A stretch of 12,127 nt of DNA from contig UQUD01000055.1 in NCBI GenBank assembly GCA_900544225.1, positions 1-12,127 of the forward strand. The letters run 5' to 3'. Under the pieces are notes generated by a model, which had not been told where the DNA came from, did not search any database, and worked only from the letters and a program-made list of their open reading frames with translations. The position numbers were made by a program, and so were the translations under genes. Below, in pieces: positions 5,795 to 12,127 of the stretch. Source of the stretch: an uncultured Collinsella sp. (lineage in GTDB: Bacteria; Actinomycetota; Coriobacteriia; Coriobacteriales; Coriobacteriaceae). Each line of letters starts with the position of its first letter. Positions within the stretch are counted from its first letter, which is position 1.

Positions 5795-7015
5795 ATGCAT
5801 CTAGCCCGCCGCGCCTGGTGCCGAACGTATCAAACGATTTTTCGCATCGCATTGCCGGTGCTGCCCTATACCGAGCCACGCATTCTGGAGCATGCCGAGT
5901 ATATGCCCGCGGTGCTTCAAAAGCGCTCGATACAGCGGGTTCTTATGGTAACGGATCCCGGCATTGCCCGTCTGGGGCTCACGGCGCCGCTCGAGACGGC
6001 GCTCGCATCCAGGGGAATTGGCGTTACGGTCTATGCCGAAACGCGTGCGAACCCCACGGTCTCAAACGTGGAGGAAGCGGCGGCGCTGTATCGCGAGAAC
6101 GACTGCCGGGCCATTATCGGCTTTGGCGGTGGTTCGGCCATGGACTGTGCCAAGGGCGTGGGAGCACGCATCGCGCAGCCAAACAAGCCCATCAACAAGA
6201 TGCGCGGGCTGCTGCGGATTCATCGTCGCCTGCCGCTGCTCATCGCCGTTCCCACCACGGCAGGCACGGGAAGCGAGGTCACACTTGCAGCGGTAATTAC
6301 TGATGACGAGACGCACTACAAGTACCCCATTAACGACTTTGTGCTTATCCCGCGCCTTGCGGTGCACGACCCCGAGCTTACGCGCGGCCTGCCCGCCTCC
6401 ATTACGGGGCAGACGGGCATGGACGCCCTGACGCATGCCGTCGAGGCCTTTATCGGGCGAAGCACCACGCCCTATACGCGCAAGATGGCGCGACAGGCGG
6501 TTCAGCTCATCTACGACAATTTGCTCGAGGCCTATGAGCATGGCGACAACATGCGTGCGCGCCGCAATATGCTTTCGGCGGCGTATAAGGCGGGTGTTGC
6601 CTTTACGCGCTCCTATGTTGGATACGTTCATGCCATCGCACACAGCTTGGGCGGGCGTTATGGGATTCCGCACGGCTTGGCTAACGCCATCATCCTGCCG
6701 CATATGCTTCGCGCTTATGGTGACGCCGCCGCCCCCAAGCTTGCCGACCTCGCTCGCATGGCGGGCATTGCGTCGGCTACCGCACAGGATGGTCTTGCGG
6801 CCGAGGCCTTTATCGATTGGGTCGACCGCATGAACGGGGCCCTGGGAATCCCCAAATATGTCTCAGGTATTCGCCGCTCCGACATTCCTGAAATGGCGGC
6901 GCATGCCGATGCCGAGGCCAATCCCCTGTACCCCGTTCCGCTTTTGATGGACCGCTTGGAGCTCGAGCATATGTACGAAGTCGTTGCAGGTGGTATGTTT
7001 GAGGGCGAGAACTAG
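5795..7015 (+). CDS. Iron-containing (group III) alcohol dehydrogenase
   Basis: An NAD(P)-dependent alcohol dehydrogenase of the iron-activated family, interconverting a primary alcohol or diol with its aldehyde in the cytosol. Family marks are GGGSAMDCAKGVGA (nucleotide binding), PTTAGTGSEVT, and the metal ligands Asp210 and His214 (GMDALTHAVEAF), His279 (HAIAHSLGG) and His293 (GIPHGLANA). The spacings match those in FucO-type enzymes. The 406-residue length is normal, with a short N-terminal extension before the typical start of the fold. AAGGAG lies 8 nt before the ATG. The aldehyde dehydrogenase gene starts 8 nt after the stop, its Shine-Dalgarno overlapping this stop codon, so the two are translated from one message. 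Substrate cannot be told from sequence. Confidence 0.93.
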   Translation: MHLARRAWCRTYQTIFRIALPVLPYTEPRILEHAEYMPAVLQKRSIQRVLMVTDPGIARLGLTAPLETALASRGIGVTVYAETRANPTVSNVEEAAALYRENDCRAIIGFGGGSAMDCAKGVGARIAQPNKPINKMRGLLRIHRRLPLLIAVPTTAGTGSEVTLAAVITDDETHYKYPINDFVLIPRLAVHDPELTRGLPASITGQTGMDALTHAVEAFIGRSTTPYTRKMARQAVQLIYDNLLEAYEHGDNMRARRNMLSAAYKAGVAFTRSYVGYVHAIAHSLGGRYGIPHGLANAIILPHMLRAYGDAAAPKLADLARMAGIASATAQDGLAAEAFIDWVDRMNGALGIPKYVSGIRRSDIPEMAAHADAEANPLYPVPLLMDRLELEHMYEVVAGGMFEGEN

Positions 7016-7023
7016 GAGGGTCC

Positions 7024-8403
7024 ATGAGCACCGAGGAAATTGCGCGCATCGTCGGCGATCAGCGCGCCTACTTTAAGACGCACGCCACGTTTGATGTCGA
7101 TGCTCGACGTCGTGCGCTCGTGAGTTTACGCGATGCGGTACGGGCCCACGAGGCCGATATTGCCCATGCGCTCAAGACCGATTTGGGAAAGCCGCATGAC
7201 GAGGCCTATATGTGCGAGATCGGCACCTCGCTTTCCGAGATTCGTCATCAGATCGCGCATGTGGCTCGATGGAGTCGTCCACGCCTGCGTCCGTGCGACC
7301 TTGCCAACGCCGTGAGTGTGTGCAAAACGCAAGCCGTGCCCTATGGCGTCGCGCTCATCATGGCTCCGTGGAACTACCCGTTTTTGCTGACGCTTGAGCC
7401 GCTCGCCGGCGCGCTCGCTGCGGGTAACACCGTGGTCATCAAGCCGAGCGCCTATGCTCCGGCATCGAGCGCGGTGCTCAGGCAAATCTGTGAAGAGACA
7501 TTTGATCCGCGCCTGGTGACGGTTGTCGAGGGCGGGCGCACCGAAAACGAAGCGCTGCTCGACGAGTGCTGGGACAAGGTCTTCTTTACCGGTAGCGTTC
7601 CGGTCGGCAAGCTCGTCATGGAGCGCGCAAGTAAAAACCTTACGCCCGTGACGCTTGAGCTGGGCGGTAAGAGTCCCTGCATCGTGGATGCGACGGCAAA
7701 CTTGAAGGTCGCGGCGCGGCGTATCGCCTTTGGTAAATGGCTCAATGTGGGGCAGACCTGCGTGGCGCCCGACTACCTGCTGGTCGATACGCGCGTGCAC
7801 GATGAGCTGCTGGGCCTCATCAAGGAGGAGGTTCGTCGCATGTTTGGCGAGCATCCGCTCGATAACGAGGATTACGGGCATATCGTCAACGCCAAGCATT
7901 TCGCACGCGTACGCGGGCTGATCGATTCCGATAAGGTCGTGTTTGGAGGTGCCGCGCGCGAGGCTTCGCTCAAGATTGAGCCGACGATTTTGGACGGCGT
8001 GTCCCCCGATGACGCCGTGATGCAGGAAGAAATCTTCGGTCCCATCTTGCCGGTGCTGACGTTTGAGAGCTTAGACGAGGCCGAGACGTTTATTACGGAT
8101 CGTCCGACGCCGCTGGCCCTGTATGTCTTTAGTCAGGATCGCGCGGTTCAGCAGCGCTTTGTGCGCTACGTGCCCTTTGGCGGCGGCTGCGTCAACGACA
8201 CGATCATGCACTTGGCTACGAGCCATATGGGCTTTGGCGGCATGGGTGCGAGCGGTATAGGCCAGTACCATGGCCGCGAGAGCTTCGATACGTTTAGCCA
8301 CAAGAAGAGCATCGTGAACAAGGCAACGTGGCTGGACGTGCCATTCCGCTATGCCCCTTACGCAAGCTGGAAGCACAAGTTCGTGCGCATGTTTGTGCAT
8401 TAG
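7024..8403 (+). CDS. NAD(P)-dependent aldehyde dehydrogenase, ALDH3-like
   Basis: It oxidises an aldehyde to the carboxylic acid with NAD(P)+. Visible motifs are MAPWNYPFLLTLEPL, the cofactor-binding GNTVVIKPS and FTGSVPVGK, the general base Glu212 in LELGGKSP, the nucleophile Cys246 in NVGQTCVAPD, and EEIFGPILPVL. The 459-residue length, compact N-terminus and hydrophobic-basic C-terminus (SWKHKFVRMF) are typical of the class 3 branch. The Shine-Dalgarno AGGAGG overlaps the stop of the preceding alcohol dehydrogenase, so the two products probably act in sequence on one substrate, or the pair works in reverse for reductive disposal. A terminator follows at 8428. The true aldehyde is unknown. 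Confidence 0.93.
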   Translation: MSTEEIARIVGDQRAYFKTHATFDVDARRRALVSLRDAVRAHEADIAHALKTDLGKPHDEAYMCEIGTSLSEIRHQIAHVARWSRPRLRPCDLANAVSVCKTQAVPYGVALIMAPWNYPFLLTLEPLAGALAAGNTVVIKPSAYAPASSAVLRQICEETFDPRLVTVVEGGRTENEALLDECWDKVFFTGSVPVGKLVMERASKNLTPVTLELGGKSPCIVDATANLKVAARRIAFGKWLNVGQTCVAPDYLLVDTRVHDELLGLIKEEVRRMFGEHPLDNEDYGHIVNAKHFARVRGLIDSDKVVFGGAAREASLKIEPTILDGVSPDDAVMQEEIFGPILPVLTFESLDEAETFITDRPTPLALYVFSQDRAVQQRFVRYVPFGGGCVNDTIMHLATSHMGFGGMGASGIGQYHGRESFDTFSHKKSIVNKATWLDVPFRYAPYASWKHKFVRMFVH

Positions 8404-8427
8404 AATCAGATGACATAGGGCAAACAA

Positions 8428-8466
8428 AATGGCCGTCTCCGCGCAAGCGAAGGCGGTCATTTCTTA
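8428..8466 (+). terminator. Intrinsic terminator of the alcohol/aldehyde dehydrogenase operon
   Basis: An 11-bp stem (8428-8438 with 8451-8461) pairs AATGGCCGTCT with AGGCGGTCATT, including two G-U pairs, around a 12-nt loop. It runs into TTTCTT. It starts 24 nt after the aldehyde dehydrogenase stop. Confidence 0.75.
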
Positions 8467-8468
8467 CG

Positions 8469-8573
8469 ATGAAAACGTGTATCGGAGTTGGCAAGACCCG
8501 CTGCAACAGGTGCCATCCGCGTATTCCTATCTTATTTGCAAGCGTTCTGTCATGTGAGCGTTGCGACAAATGA
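8469..8573 (+). CDS. Possible 34-residue CxxC microprotein
   Basis: A short frame between the terminator and the HIRAN gene encodes 34 residues with two CxxC pairs, Cys12/Cys15 (RCNRCHPR) and Cys29/Cys32 (SCERCDK), 13 residues apart, the layout of a zinc knuckle or ribbon. Against it, there is no Shine-Dalgarno, the ATG lies only a few bases after a terminator, and the frame is short enough to occur by chance. Otherwise 8467-8669 shows only a small GCCGG-N5-CCGGC hairpin (8639-8653), and it presumably holds the promoter for the HIRAN gene. Confidence 0.2.
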   Translation: MKTCIGVGKTRCNRCHPRIPILFASVLSCERCDK

Positions 8574-8669
8574 GCGAAAGGCACGGGCGGGTGAAATTTT
8601 GTCCGCACGAGTTCGTAGACTTCTCAATAAGGTTAAGCGCCGGTTTATCCGGCCGTTAGAGGAGCTGCT

Positions 8670-8996
8670 ATGTACGAGCCTTCGCGTGTTCTTCTGTCAT
8701 TTCACATTGCAGGATTTCAGTATACCGATGGCGCCTTGGTCTTGGGCGATCTTAAAGCGGGCGATAAACTGACGCTGTGTGCCGAGCGCGATAATCCCCA
8801 TGACCCCGAGGCAGTTGCGATCTACTATGGCAAGACCAAACTTGGCTACGTTCCGGGAAACGAGGTCGGCCCACTGTCCTTGATGATGTATTACGGCCAC
8901 GAGGACGTATTTGAGGCCCGTGTGCAACAGGTTGCCCCCGAGCGCAGTCCGTGGCATCAGGTGCGCGTTGGGCTCTACGTGGTGGATGCTCGCTAG
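8670..8996 (+). CDS. Stand-alone HIRAN-domain protein
   Basis: Nearly the whole 108-residue protein is one HIRAN-like domain: FHIAGFQYTDG near the N-terminus, the loop ERDNPHDPEAVAIYYGKTKLGYVPGNE, and a C-terminal beta segment ending VGLYVVDAR. In eukaryotic HLTF/Rad5 the domain binds DNA ends; bacterial stand-alone versions have no settled function. There is no signal peptide or membrane segment. AGAGGAG lies 6 nt before the ATG. The small acidic-basic protein gene begins 18 nt after its stop, so the two are probably co-transcribed. Domain assignment is by motif resemblance. Confidence 0.85.
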   Translation: MYEPSRVLLSFHIAGFQYTDGALVLGDLKAGDKLTLCAERDNPHDPEAVAIYYGKTKLGYVPGNEVGPLSLMMYYGHEDVFEARVQQVAPERSPWHQVRVGLYVVDAR

Positions 8997-9014
8997 TCGG
9001 CAATGGAGGCTGCC

Positions 9015-9194
9015 ATGTTTGATGACGATGACCTGTTTGATCTGGCAGATGATCCGTTTGAGTGGGATGTGCTACTCGATGACGATGAGCTGGAACAGGA
9101 CCGTAAGATGCGGCAGGACAAGAAAACTCAGGGTGACGCTTCGAAAAAGCAAGACAAGCGCCGCCGCGGACTGTTCGGCGGGCTCTTTGGATAA
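9015..9194 (+). CDS. Small charge-segregated hypothetical protein
   Basis: A 59-residue protein of no family I recognise. Residues 1-33 are strongly acidic (DDDD, DLADD, LDDDELEQD). Residues 34-53 are rich in Lys and Arg (KKQDKRRR). The tail GLFGGLFG is a short hydrophobic glycine-phenylalanine repeat. ATG 9015 is preferred over ATG 9003 because GGAGG (9005-9009) is correctly placed for it and overlaps the upstream ATG. It lies 18 nt after the HIRAN gene, in a probable operon. It could be a disordered adaptor or membrane- or nucleic-acid-touching peptide; there is no direct evidence for either. Confidence 0.7.
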   Translation: MFDDDDLFDLADDPFEWDVLLDDDELEQDRKMRQDKKTQGDASKKQDKRRRGLFGGLFG

Positions 9195-9260
9195 CCGCCG
9201 CATCGCTACGTCTGTATACTTAGCACGAGTTGAACACGTTGCGAAATGAGGGCATAGACG

Positions 9261-9806
9261 ATGATGTGGTTTACCGCCGACCTGCACCTGGGCGATACGA
9301 ATATCTTGCACGATATGGATCGGCCGTTTGATTCGGTCGAGGAGATGAACCGCAAGGTCATCGATGCCATCAATGAGTGCGTGGCTGCGGACGACCGTCT
9401 CTACATCCTGGGAGATTTTACCTATCGTTTGCCCCTAGCGGATGCCGTGCACCTGCGCGAGCGTATCGAATGCCAGAACGTGACGCTCATCCGCGGTAAC
9501 CATGACGGCGACTGGGAAGATCCAGACGCCCCGCAGATTTGGGAAGACGTGCGCGATTACCTGGAGATTGCTCCCGGCTATGCCAAGGGCCATCGTCTGG
9601 TTATGAGCCACTACCCCATGCTCAGCTGGAACGGCAAGGCACGTGGCGCCATTATGCTGCATGGGCATATCCACAGCAGGGGTGACCGCGCCAACGCACG
9701 CAACCGCGATCGCGAGCGCCCTATCTTTCGCTACGATGTCGGTCTCGATGCCAACGATTACAAGCCCGTAAGCCGCGATCAGATTCTTAGCTTCTTTGGG
9801 TTATAG
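9261..9806 (+). CDS. Calcineurin-like metallophosphoesterase
   Basis: A two-metal phosphoesterase of 181 residues, cytosolic, with the family blocks in order: Asp7 and His9 (ADLHLGD), Asp52 (LGDF), Asn80-His81 (RGNHDGD), the His of MSHYP, and HGHIH near residue 135. All expected metal-binding and catalytic residues are present. It resembles the small YfcE/MJ0936-like or 'GNHD' phosphodiesterase branch; the substrate cannot be named. Two adjacent ATGs (9261, 9264) are possible starts, with GAGGG about 10 nt upstream of the first. The 66-nt gap after the preceding small gene contains TATACT (9215-9220), a weak -10 candidate, so it may have its own promoter. Confidence 0.9.
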   Translation: MMWFTADLHLGDTNILHDMDRPFDSVEEMNRKVIDAINECVAADDRLYILGDFTYRLPLADAVHLRERIECQNVTLIRGNHDGDWEDPDAPQIWEDVRDYLEIAPGYAKGHRLVMSHYPMLSWNGKARGAIMLHGHIHSRGDRANARNRDRERPIFRYDVGLDANDYKPVSRDQILSFFGL

Positions 9807-9859
9807 GGCGCCAGAGCCACCACAAAGGGGACAGGCACCTTTGTGGTGGTTCTGGCGCC
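9807..9859. repeat. 22-bp-stem hairpin with a GGGGAC loop, REP-like
   Basis: Directly after the phosphoesterase stop, arms 9807-9828 and 9838-9859 pair over 22 bp with one G-U pair. The inner part is CCACCACAAA with TTTGTGGTGG around a 13-nt segment, GGGGACAGGCACC. The loop length and its GGGGAC start are shared with the hairpin at 90-118. REP/RAYT-type palindromes of this GGGGAC kind are, as I recall, widespread in several phyla. No T tract follows the arm itself. Confidence 0.7.
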
Positions 9860-9888
9860 GTTGCCATTATGGCGGCGGCGCCTTTTTT
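9854..9888 (+). terminator. Intrinsic terminator after the phosphoesterase gene, overlapping the repeat
   Basis: GGCGCCG-TT-GCC (9854-9865) pairs with GGC-GG-CGGCGCC (9871-9882), with two central mismatches and an ATTAT loop, followed by T6 (9883-9888). Its 5' arm reuses GGCGCC at 9854-9859, which is also the outer 3' arm of the preceding 22-bp hairpin, so the two full structures exclude each other. Confidence 0.7.
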
Positions 9889-9946
9889 GTCCGCGCGGCG
9901 CGGTAGAGTGTAGCCGGTTGATATTTGCGTCCATCGAGGAGCTGCT

Positions 9947-11704
9947 ATGAACGAGATCAAGTGCCCGCATTGCGGCGAAGTTTTTAAGGTCGATGCATCC
10001 GGCTATGCGGATATCGTTAAGCAGGTGCGCGATGCCGAGTTCTCGCGCGACCTGGATGAGCGTGTGAAGGCAGTCCAGCGTGAGGGTGAGCAGGCGCTGG
10101 AGCTTGAGCGCTCGCGTTCGACGGCTGCCTTGCAACAGGCAGAGTCTCAGCGCAATGCCCAGCTTGTCGAGCAGAAGAACACTGCGGATCAGAAACTGGC
10201 GCAAGAGGTTGCCAAGCGCGATGCTGAGCTTGCCGAGCTGCGCGCTAAGCTCGAGGGCGCTGCCGCAGAGCGCGAGAGTGCAAGCCAGCGCGCGGCGGTT
10301 GAGGCACGAGCCAATGCTCAAAAAGAGAATGCCGAACTCCAGCGTGAGATTGATAGCCTGCGTGCGCAGCTTGGGCGCAAAGATGACGAAGCAAAGCTTG
10401 CCGAGTCGGCGGCGCGCAACGCTGCTCAAAACGATTTAGCTGCACGCGACGCTCAGATTGCCGAGCTGCAGGCCAGGCTTGCCGCGGCGGACAAGGCCCA
10501 GGAGATGGCGCTTGCCGCTGCCGCGGCAGAGTCGCAGCGTGAGCTCGATGCCGCTCGCAGCGAGGCCGAGCGCGCGCTTACTGACTATCGCGCGAAGGTG
10601 CAAGAGAAGTTTTCCGCCGCAAAGGCTCAGTCCGAGCAAGAGGCCGAGGGCCTGCGTGCCCAGCTGCGCGAGCAGGAACTGATGGCAAAAATGAACCTGT
10701 CAGAGGCGGTCGCCGCGGCGGAGCGAGAGCGCGATGAGGCACGTGCCAAGCTGACGAGCGAACTGGCGGTGCGCGATTCTCGCGAGGAGCAAGCCAAGGC
10801 GGCACACGAGCTCGAGCTTGCGCAGGCCAAGCGCGCGAGCGATGAACTGATCCGCTACAAGGATGAAGAGATTGAGCGCCTTAAGGACATGAAGGTCCGC
10901 CTGTCCACCAAGATGGTGGGCGAGTCACTCGAGCAGCACTGCGAGACCGAGTTCAATCGCCTGCGCATGACGGCGTTTCCTAACGCGTACTTCGAGAAAG
11001 ATAACGATGCGTCCGAGGGTACCAAGGGCGACTTTATCTTCCGCGAGTGCGACGCAAGCGGCAACGAGGTCATTTCGATTATGTTCGAGATGAAAAACGA
11101 GAACGACGAGACCGCGACCAAGCATAAAAACGAGGACTTCTTTAAGAAACTCGATCACGATCGTCGCCAGAAAGGCTGTGAGTACGCGGTGCTCTGCACG
11201 CTGCTCGAGCCCGAGAGCGAGCTTTACAACGCGGGAATCGTGGACGTGAGCTATCGCTACGAGAAGATGTACGTGATTCGCCCGCAGTTCTTTATTCCCA
11301 TGATCACGCTGCTGCGCAACGCCGCCATGGGTTCGCTGCGCTATAAGCAGGAGCTGGCGGAGTACAAACAGCAGAATATCGACGTCACGAACTTCGAAGC
11401 CAAGATGGAGAAGTTCAAGAACGATTTCGGCCGCAACTACGAGATCGCGAGCCGCAAGTTCCAAACGGCAATCGATGAGATCGACAAGACGATTAGCCAT
11501 CTGCAGAAAACCAAGGAGGCGTTGCTGTCCTCCGAGAACAATCTGCGCCTGGCCAACAAGAAGGCCGATGATCTTACCATTCGCAAGCTCACGTGGGGCA
11601 ACAAGACCATGAAGGCCGCCTTTGACGAGGCGCGCGGGGCTGCGCCGGAGACAAATGATGAGCCAGCCGAGGCGGATTCGTATGAGGTCGAGGATACCGA
11701 GTAG
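9947..11704 (+). CDS. DUF2130 coiled-coil protein with PD-(D/E)XK-like core
   Basis: A 585-residue protein of the DUF2130 (COG4487) type. The N-terminus has one CPHCGE pair (Cys6, Cys9) like half a zinc ribbon. Residues ~25-310 are an Ala/Glu/Arg-rich coiled coil. The conserved core starts near KVRLSTKMVGESLEQHCE (~residue 315) and contains Asp362 (KGDFIF) and Glu381-x-Lys383 (FEMKNE), the D...ExK pattern of PD-(D/E)XK nuclease folds, comparable with RmuC-like proteins. The tail is helical with an acidic end. GAGGAG lies 6 nt before the ATG. It is separated from the phosphoesterase by a terminator, so it is probably transcribed separately or by read-through. A DNA-related role is suggested by the fold only. 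Confidence 0.9.
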   Translation: MNEIKCPHCGEVFKVDASGYADIVKQVRDAEFSRDLDERVKAVQREGEQALELERSRSTAALQQAESQRNAQLVEQKNTADQKLAQEVAKRDAELAELRAKLEGAAAERESASQRAAVEARANAQKENAELQREIDSLRAQLGRKDDEAKLAESAARNAAQNDLAARDAQIAELQARLAAADKAQEMALAAAAAESQRELDAARSEAERALTDYRAKVQEKFSAAKAQSEQEAEGLRAQLREQELMAKMNLSEAVAAAERERDEARAKLTSELAVRDSREEQAKAAHELELAQAKRASDELIRYKDEEIERLKDMKVRLSTKMVGESLEQHCETEFNRLRMTAFPNAYFEKDNDASEGTKGDFIFRECDASGNEVISIMFEMKNENDETATKHKNEDFFKKLDHDRRQKGCEYAVLCTLLEPESELYNAGIVDVSYRYEKMYVIRPQFFIPMITLLRNAAMGSLRYKQELAEYKQQNIDVTNFEAKMEKFKNDFGRNYEIASRKFQTAIDEIDKTISHLQKTKEALLSSENNLRLANKKADDLTIRKLTWGNKTMKAAFDEARGAAPETNDEPAEADSYEVEDTE

Positions 11705-11721
11705 GGGATAGCGTATCGCGC

Positions 11722-11762
11722 AAAAAGCGGGGCCGCTGGCGATGTTGCCAGCGACCCCGCTT
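11722..11762 (-). terminator. Strong terminator between convergent genes
   Basis: A 16-bp stem with one mismatch (11725-11740 with 11747-11762; core AGCGGGG/CCCCGCT) and a 6-nt loop. On the minus strand it runs into T5 (11722-11726), serving the gene ending at 11785. On the plus strand the following CGTTTCGTT is a weaker tract, so it may also slow transcription from the DUF2130 gene. Confidence 0.85.
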
Positions 11763-11784
11763 CGTTTCGTTCCAGTATGTTCGG

Positions 11785-12127
11785 CTAGTCCTCGAGCAGG
11801 TCCTCGATAAAGCCGACGCGGTAGTTTTTGAAGATGACCTCGCCGCCGTCTTGCGTGGCGTCCAGATCGACATCGCCCATGATGCCAAAGTCGTGGTCGC
11901 CATCCTCGTCGGCAAAGATCTGGTGCACGTGCCATACGTGCGCGGTCTTCTCGTCGGACTCGTCAATGGAAAACATCGCGGCGCTGCGGGCATCTCCGTC
12001 GGTGAGGATTTCCTCGTGCTGCTCGTGGTAAGCGTCGAGTGCTTTTTGCCAGCGGATCTCGCTCATGCCCCAGTCGTCGTCGAGCTCGCCCAGGTCGCGA
12101 ACGTGCTCGCGAGCGGCAAGGGTCACG
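11785..12127 (-). CDS. C-terminal part of a probable DUF3516-type DEAD/DEAH helicase (partial)
   Basis: The minus-strand frame is open from the right edge to a TAG at 11785-11787, giving about 113 C-terminal residues. The segment TDGDARSAAMFSID, then HVWHVHQIFADEDGDHDFGIMGDVDLDATQDGGEV, resembles the end of DUF3516, a domain carried at the C-terminus of actinobacterial DEAD/DEAH-box helicases. A GTG lies at 12126, but the frame is at the window edge and is more likely cut than starting there. The helicase core would lie outside the window, so the assignment is tentative. It is convergent with the DUF2130 gene. Confidence 0.6.
   Translation of the reverse strand, partial: VTLAAREHVRDLGELDDDWGMSEIRWQKALDAYHEQHEEILTDGDARSAAMFSIDESDEKTAHVWHVHQIFADEDGDHDFGIMGDVDLDATQDGGEVIFKNYRVGFIEDLLED

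Noticed and set aside
10925..11935. A long minus-strand open frame opposite the DUF2130 gene
   Set aside because: It is antisense to a protein with clear DUF2130 motifs, runs across the strong terminator at 11722-11762, and shows no recognisable domain.

Overview
The window looks like chromosomal DNA of a GC-rich, strictly anaerobic actinobacterium, most likely the Coriobacteriia and probably a gut Collinsella-type organism. This is inferred from the GC-rich codon use, a reverse-type rubrerythrin, a DUF3516-type C-terminus and the style of the dispersed hairpin repeats. No rRNA, tRNA, CRISPR array or recognisable transposase gene is visible.

Layout. (1) Positions 1-232 are downstream of pdxT on the minus strand and hold two hairpin repeats: a short stem with a GGGGAC loop (90-118) and a 68-bp near-perfect palindrome (125-192). 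(2) Positions 233-1731 carry pdxS-pdxT on the minus strand, the two subunits of deoxyxylulose-5-phosphate-independent PLP synthase. They are divergent from a MocR/PdxR-type GntR-aminotransferase regulator (1877-3316). The space between contains tandem CTGRYMTT-like boxes, a plausible operator. (3) Positions 3305-4847 are an accessory block: a lone gene for an AbiEi/DUF559-like PD-(D/E)XK nuclease-fold protein between two ~121-123 bp direct copies of one element with terminal inverted repeats. The left end of each copy supplies the last codons and stop of the gene before it (both proteins end L-S-E-stop). The end sequence TAAGTGAGTAG carries stop codons in all three frames. (4) Positions 4911-5538 hold a minus-strand reverse rubrerythrin with its terminator. 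(5) Positions 5795-8403 are a two-gene alcohol/aldehyde redox operon, an iron-dependent alcohol dehydrogenase and an ALDH3-like aldehyde dehydrogenase, ending in a terminator. (6) Positions 8670-11704 run on the plus strand: a stand-alone HIRAN-domain protein, a charge-segregated small protein, a calcineurin-like phosphoesterase and a coiled-coil DUF2130 protein with a PD-(D/E)XK-like signature. A GGGGAC-loop hairpin overlapping a terminator sits between the last two. (7) At the right edge a convergent minus-strand gene enters; its C-terminus looks like DUF3516 of actinobacterial DEAD/DEAH helicases.

How the parts relate. PdxR-type control of PdxST is a standard PLP-homeostasis circuit. The alcohol and aldehyde dehydrogenases would act in sequence. 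The rubrerythrin fits peroxide defence in an anaerobe. The most novel-looking part is the repeat-bounded nuclease-like gene, which resembles a small mobile cassette with built-in three-frame translation stops. The two GGGGAC-loop hairpins, far apart but with the same 13-nt loop size, are a second sign of a dispersed element family.
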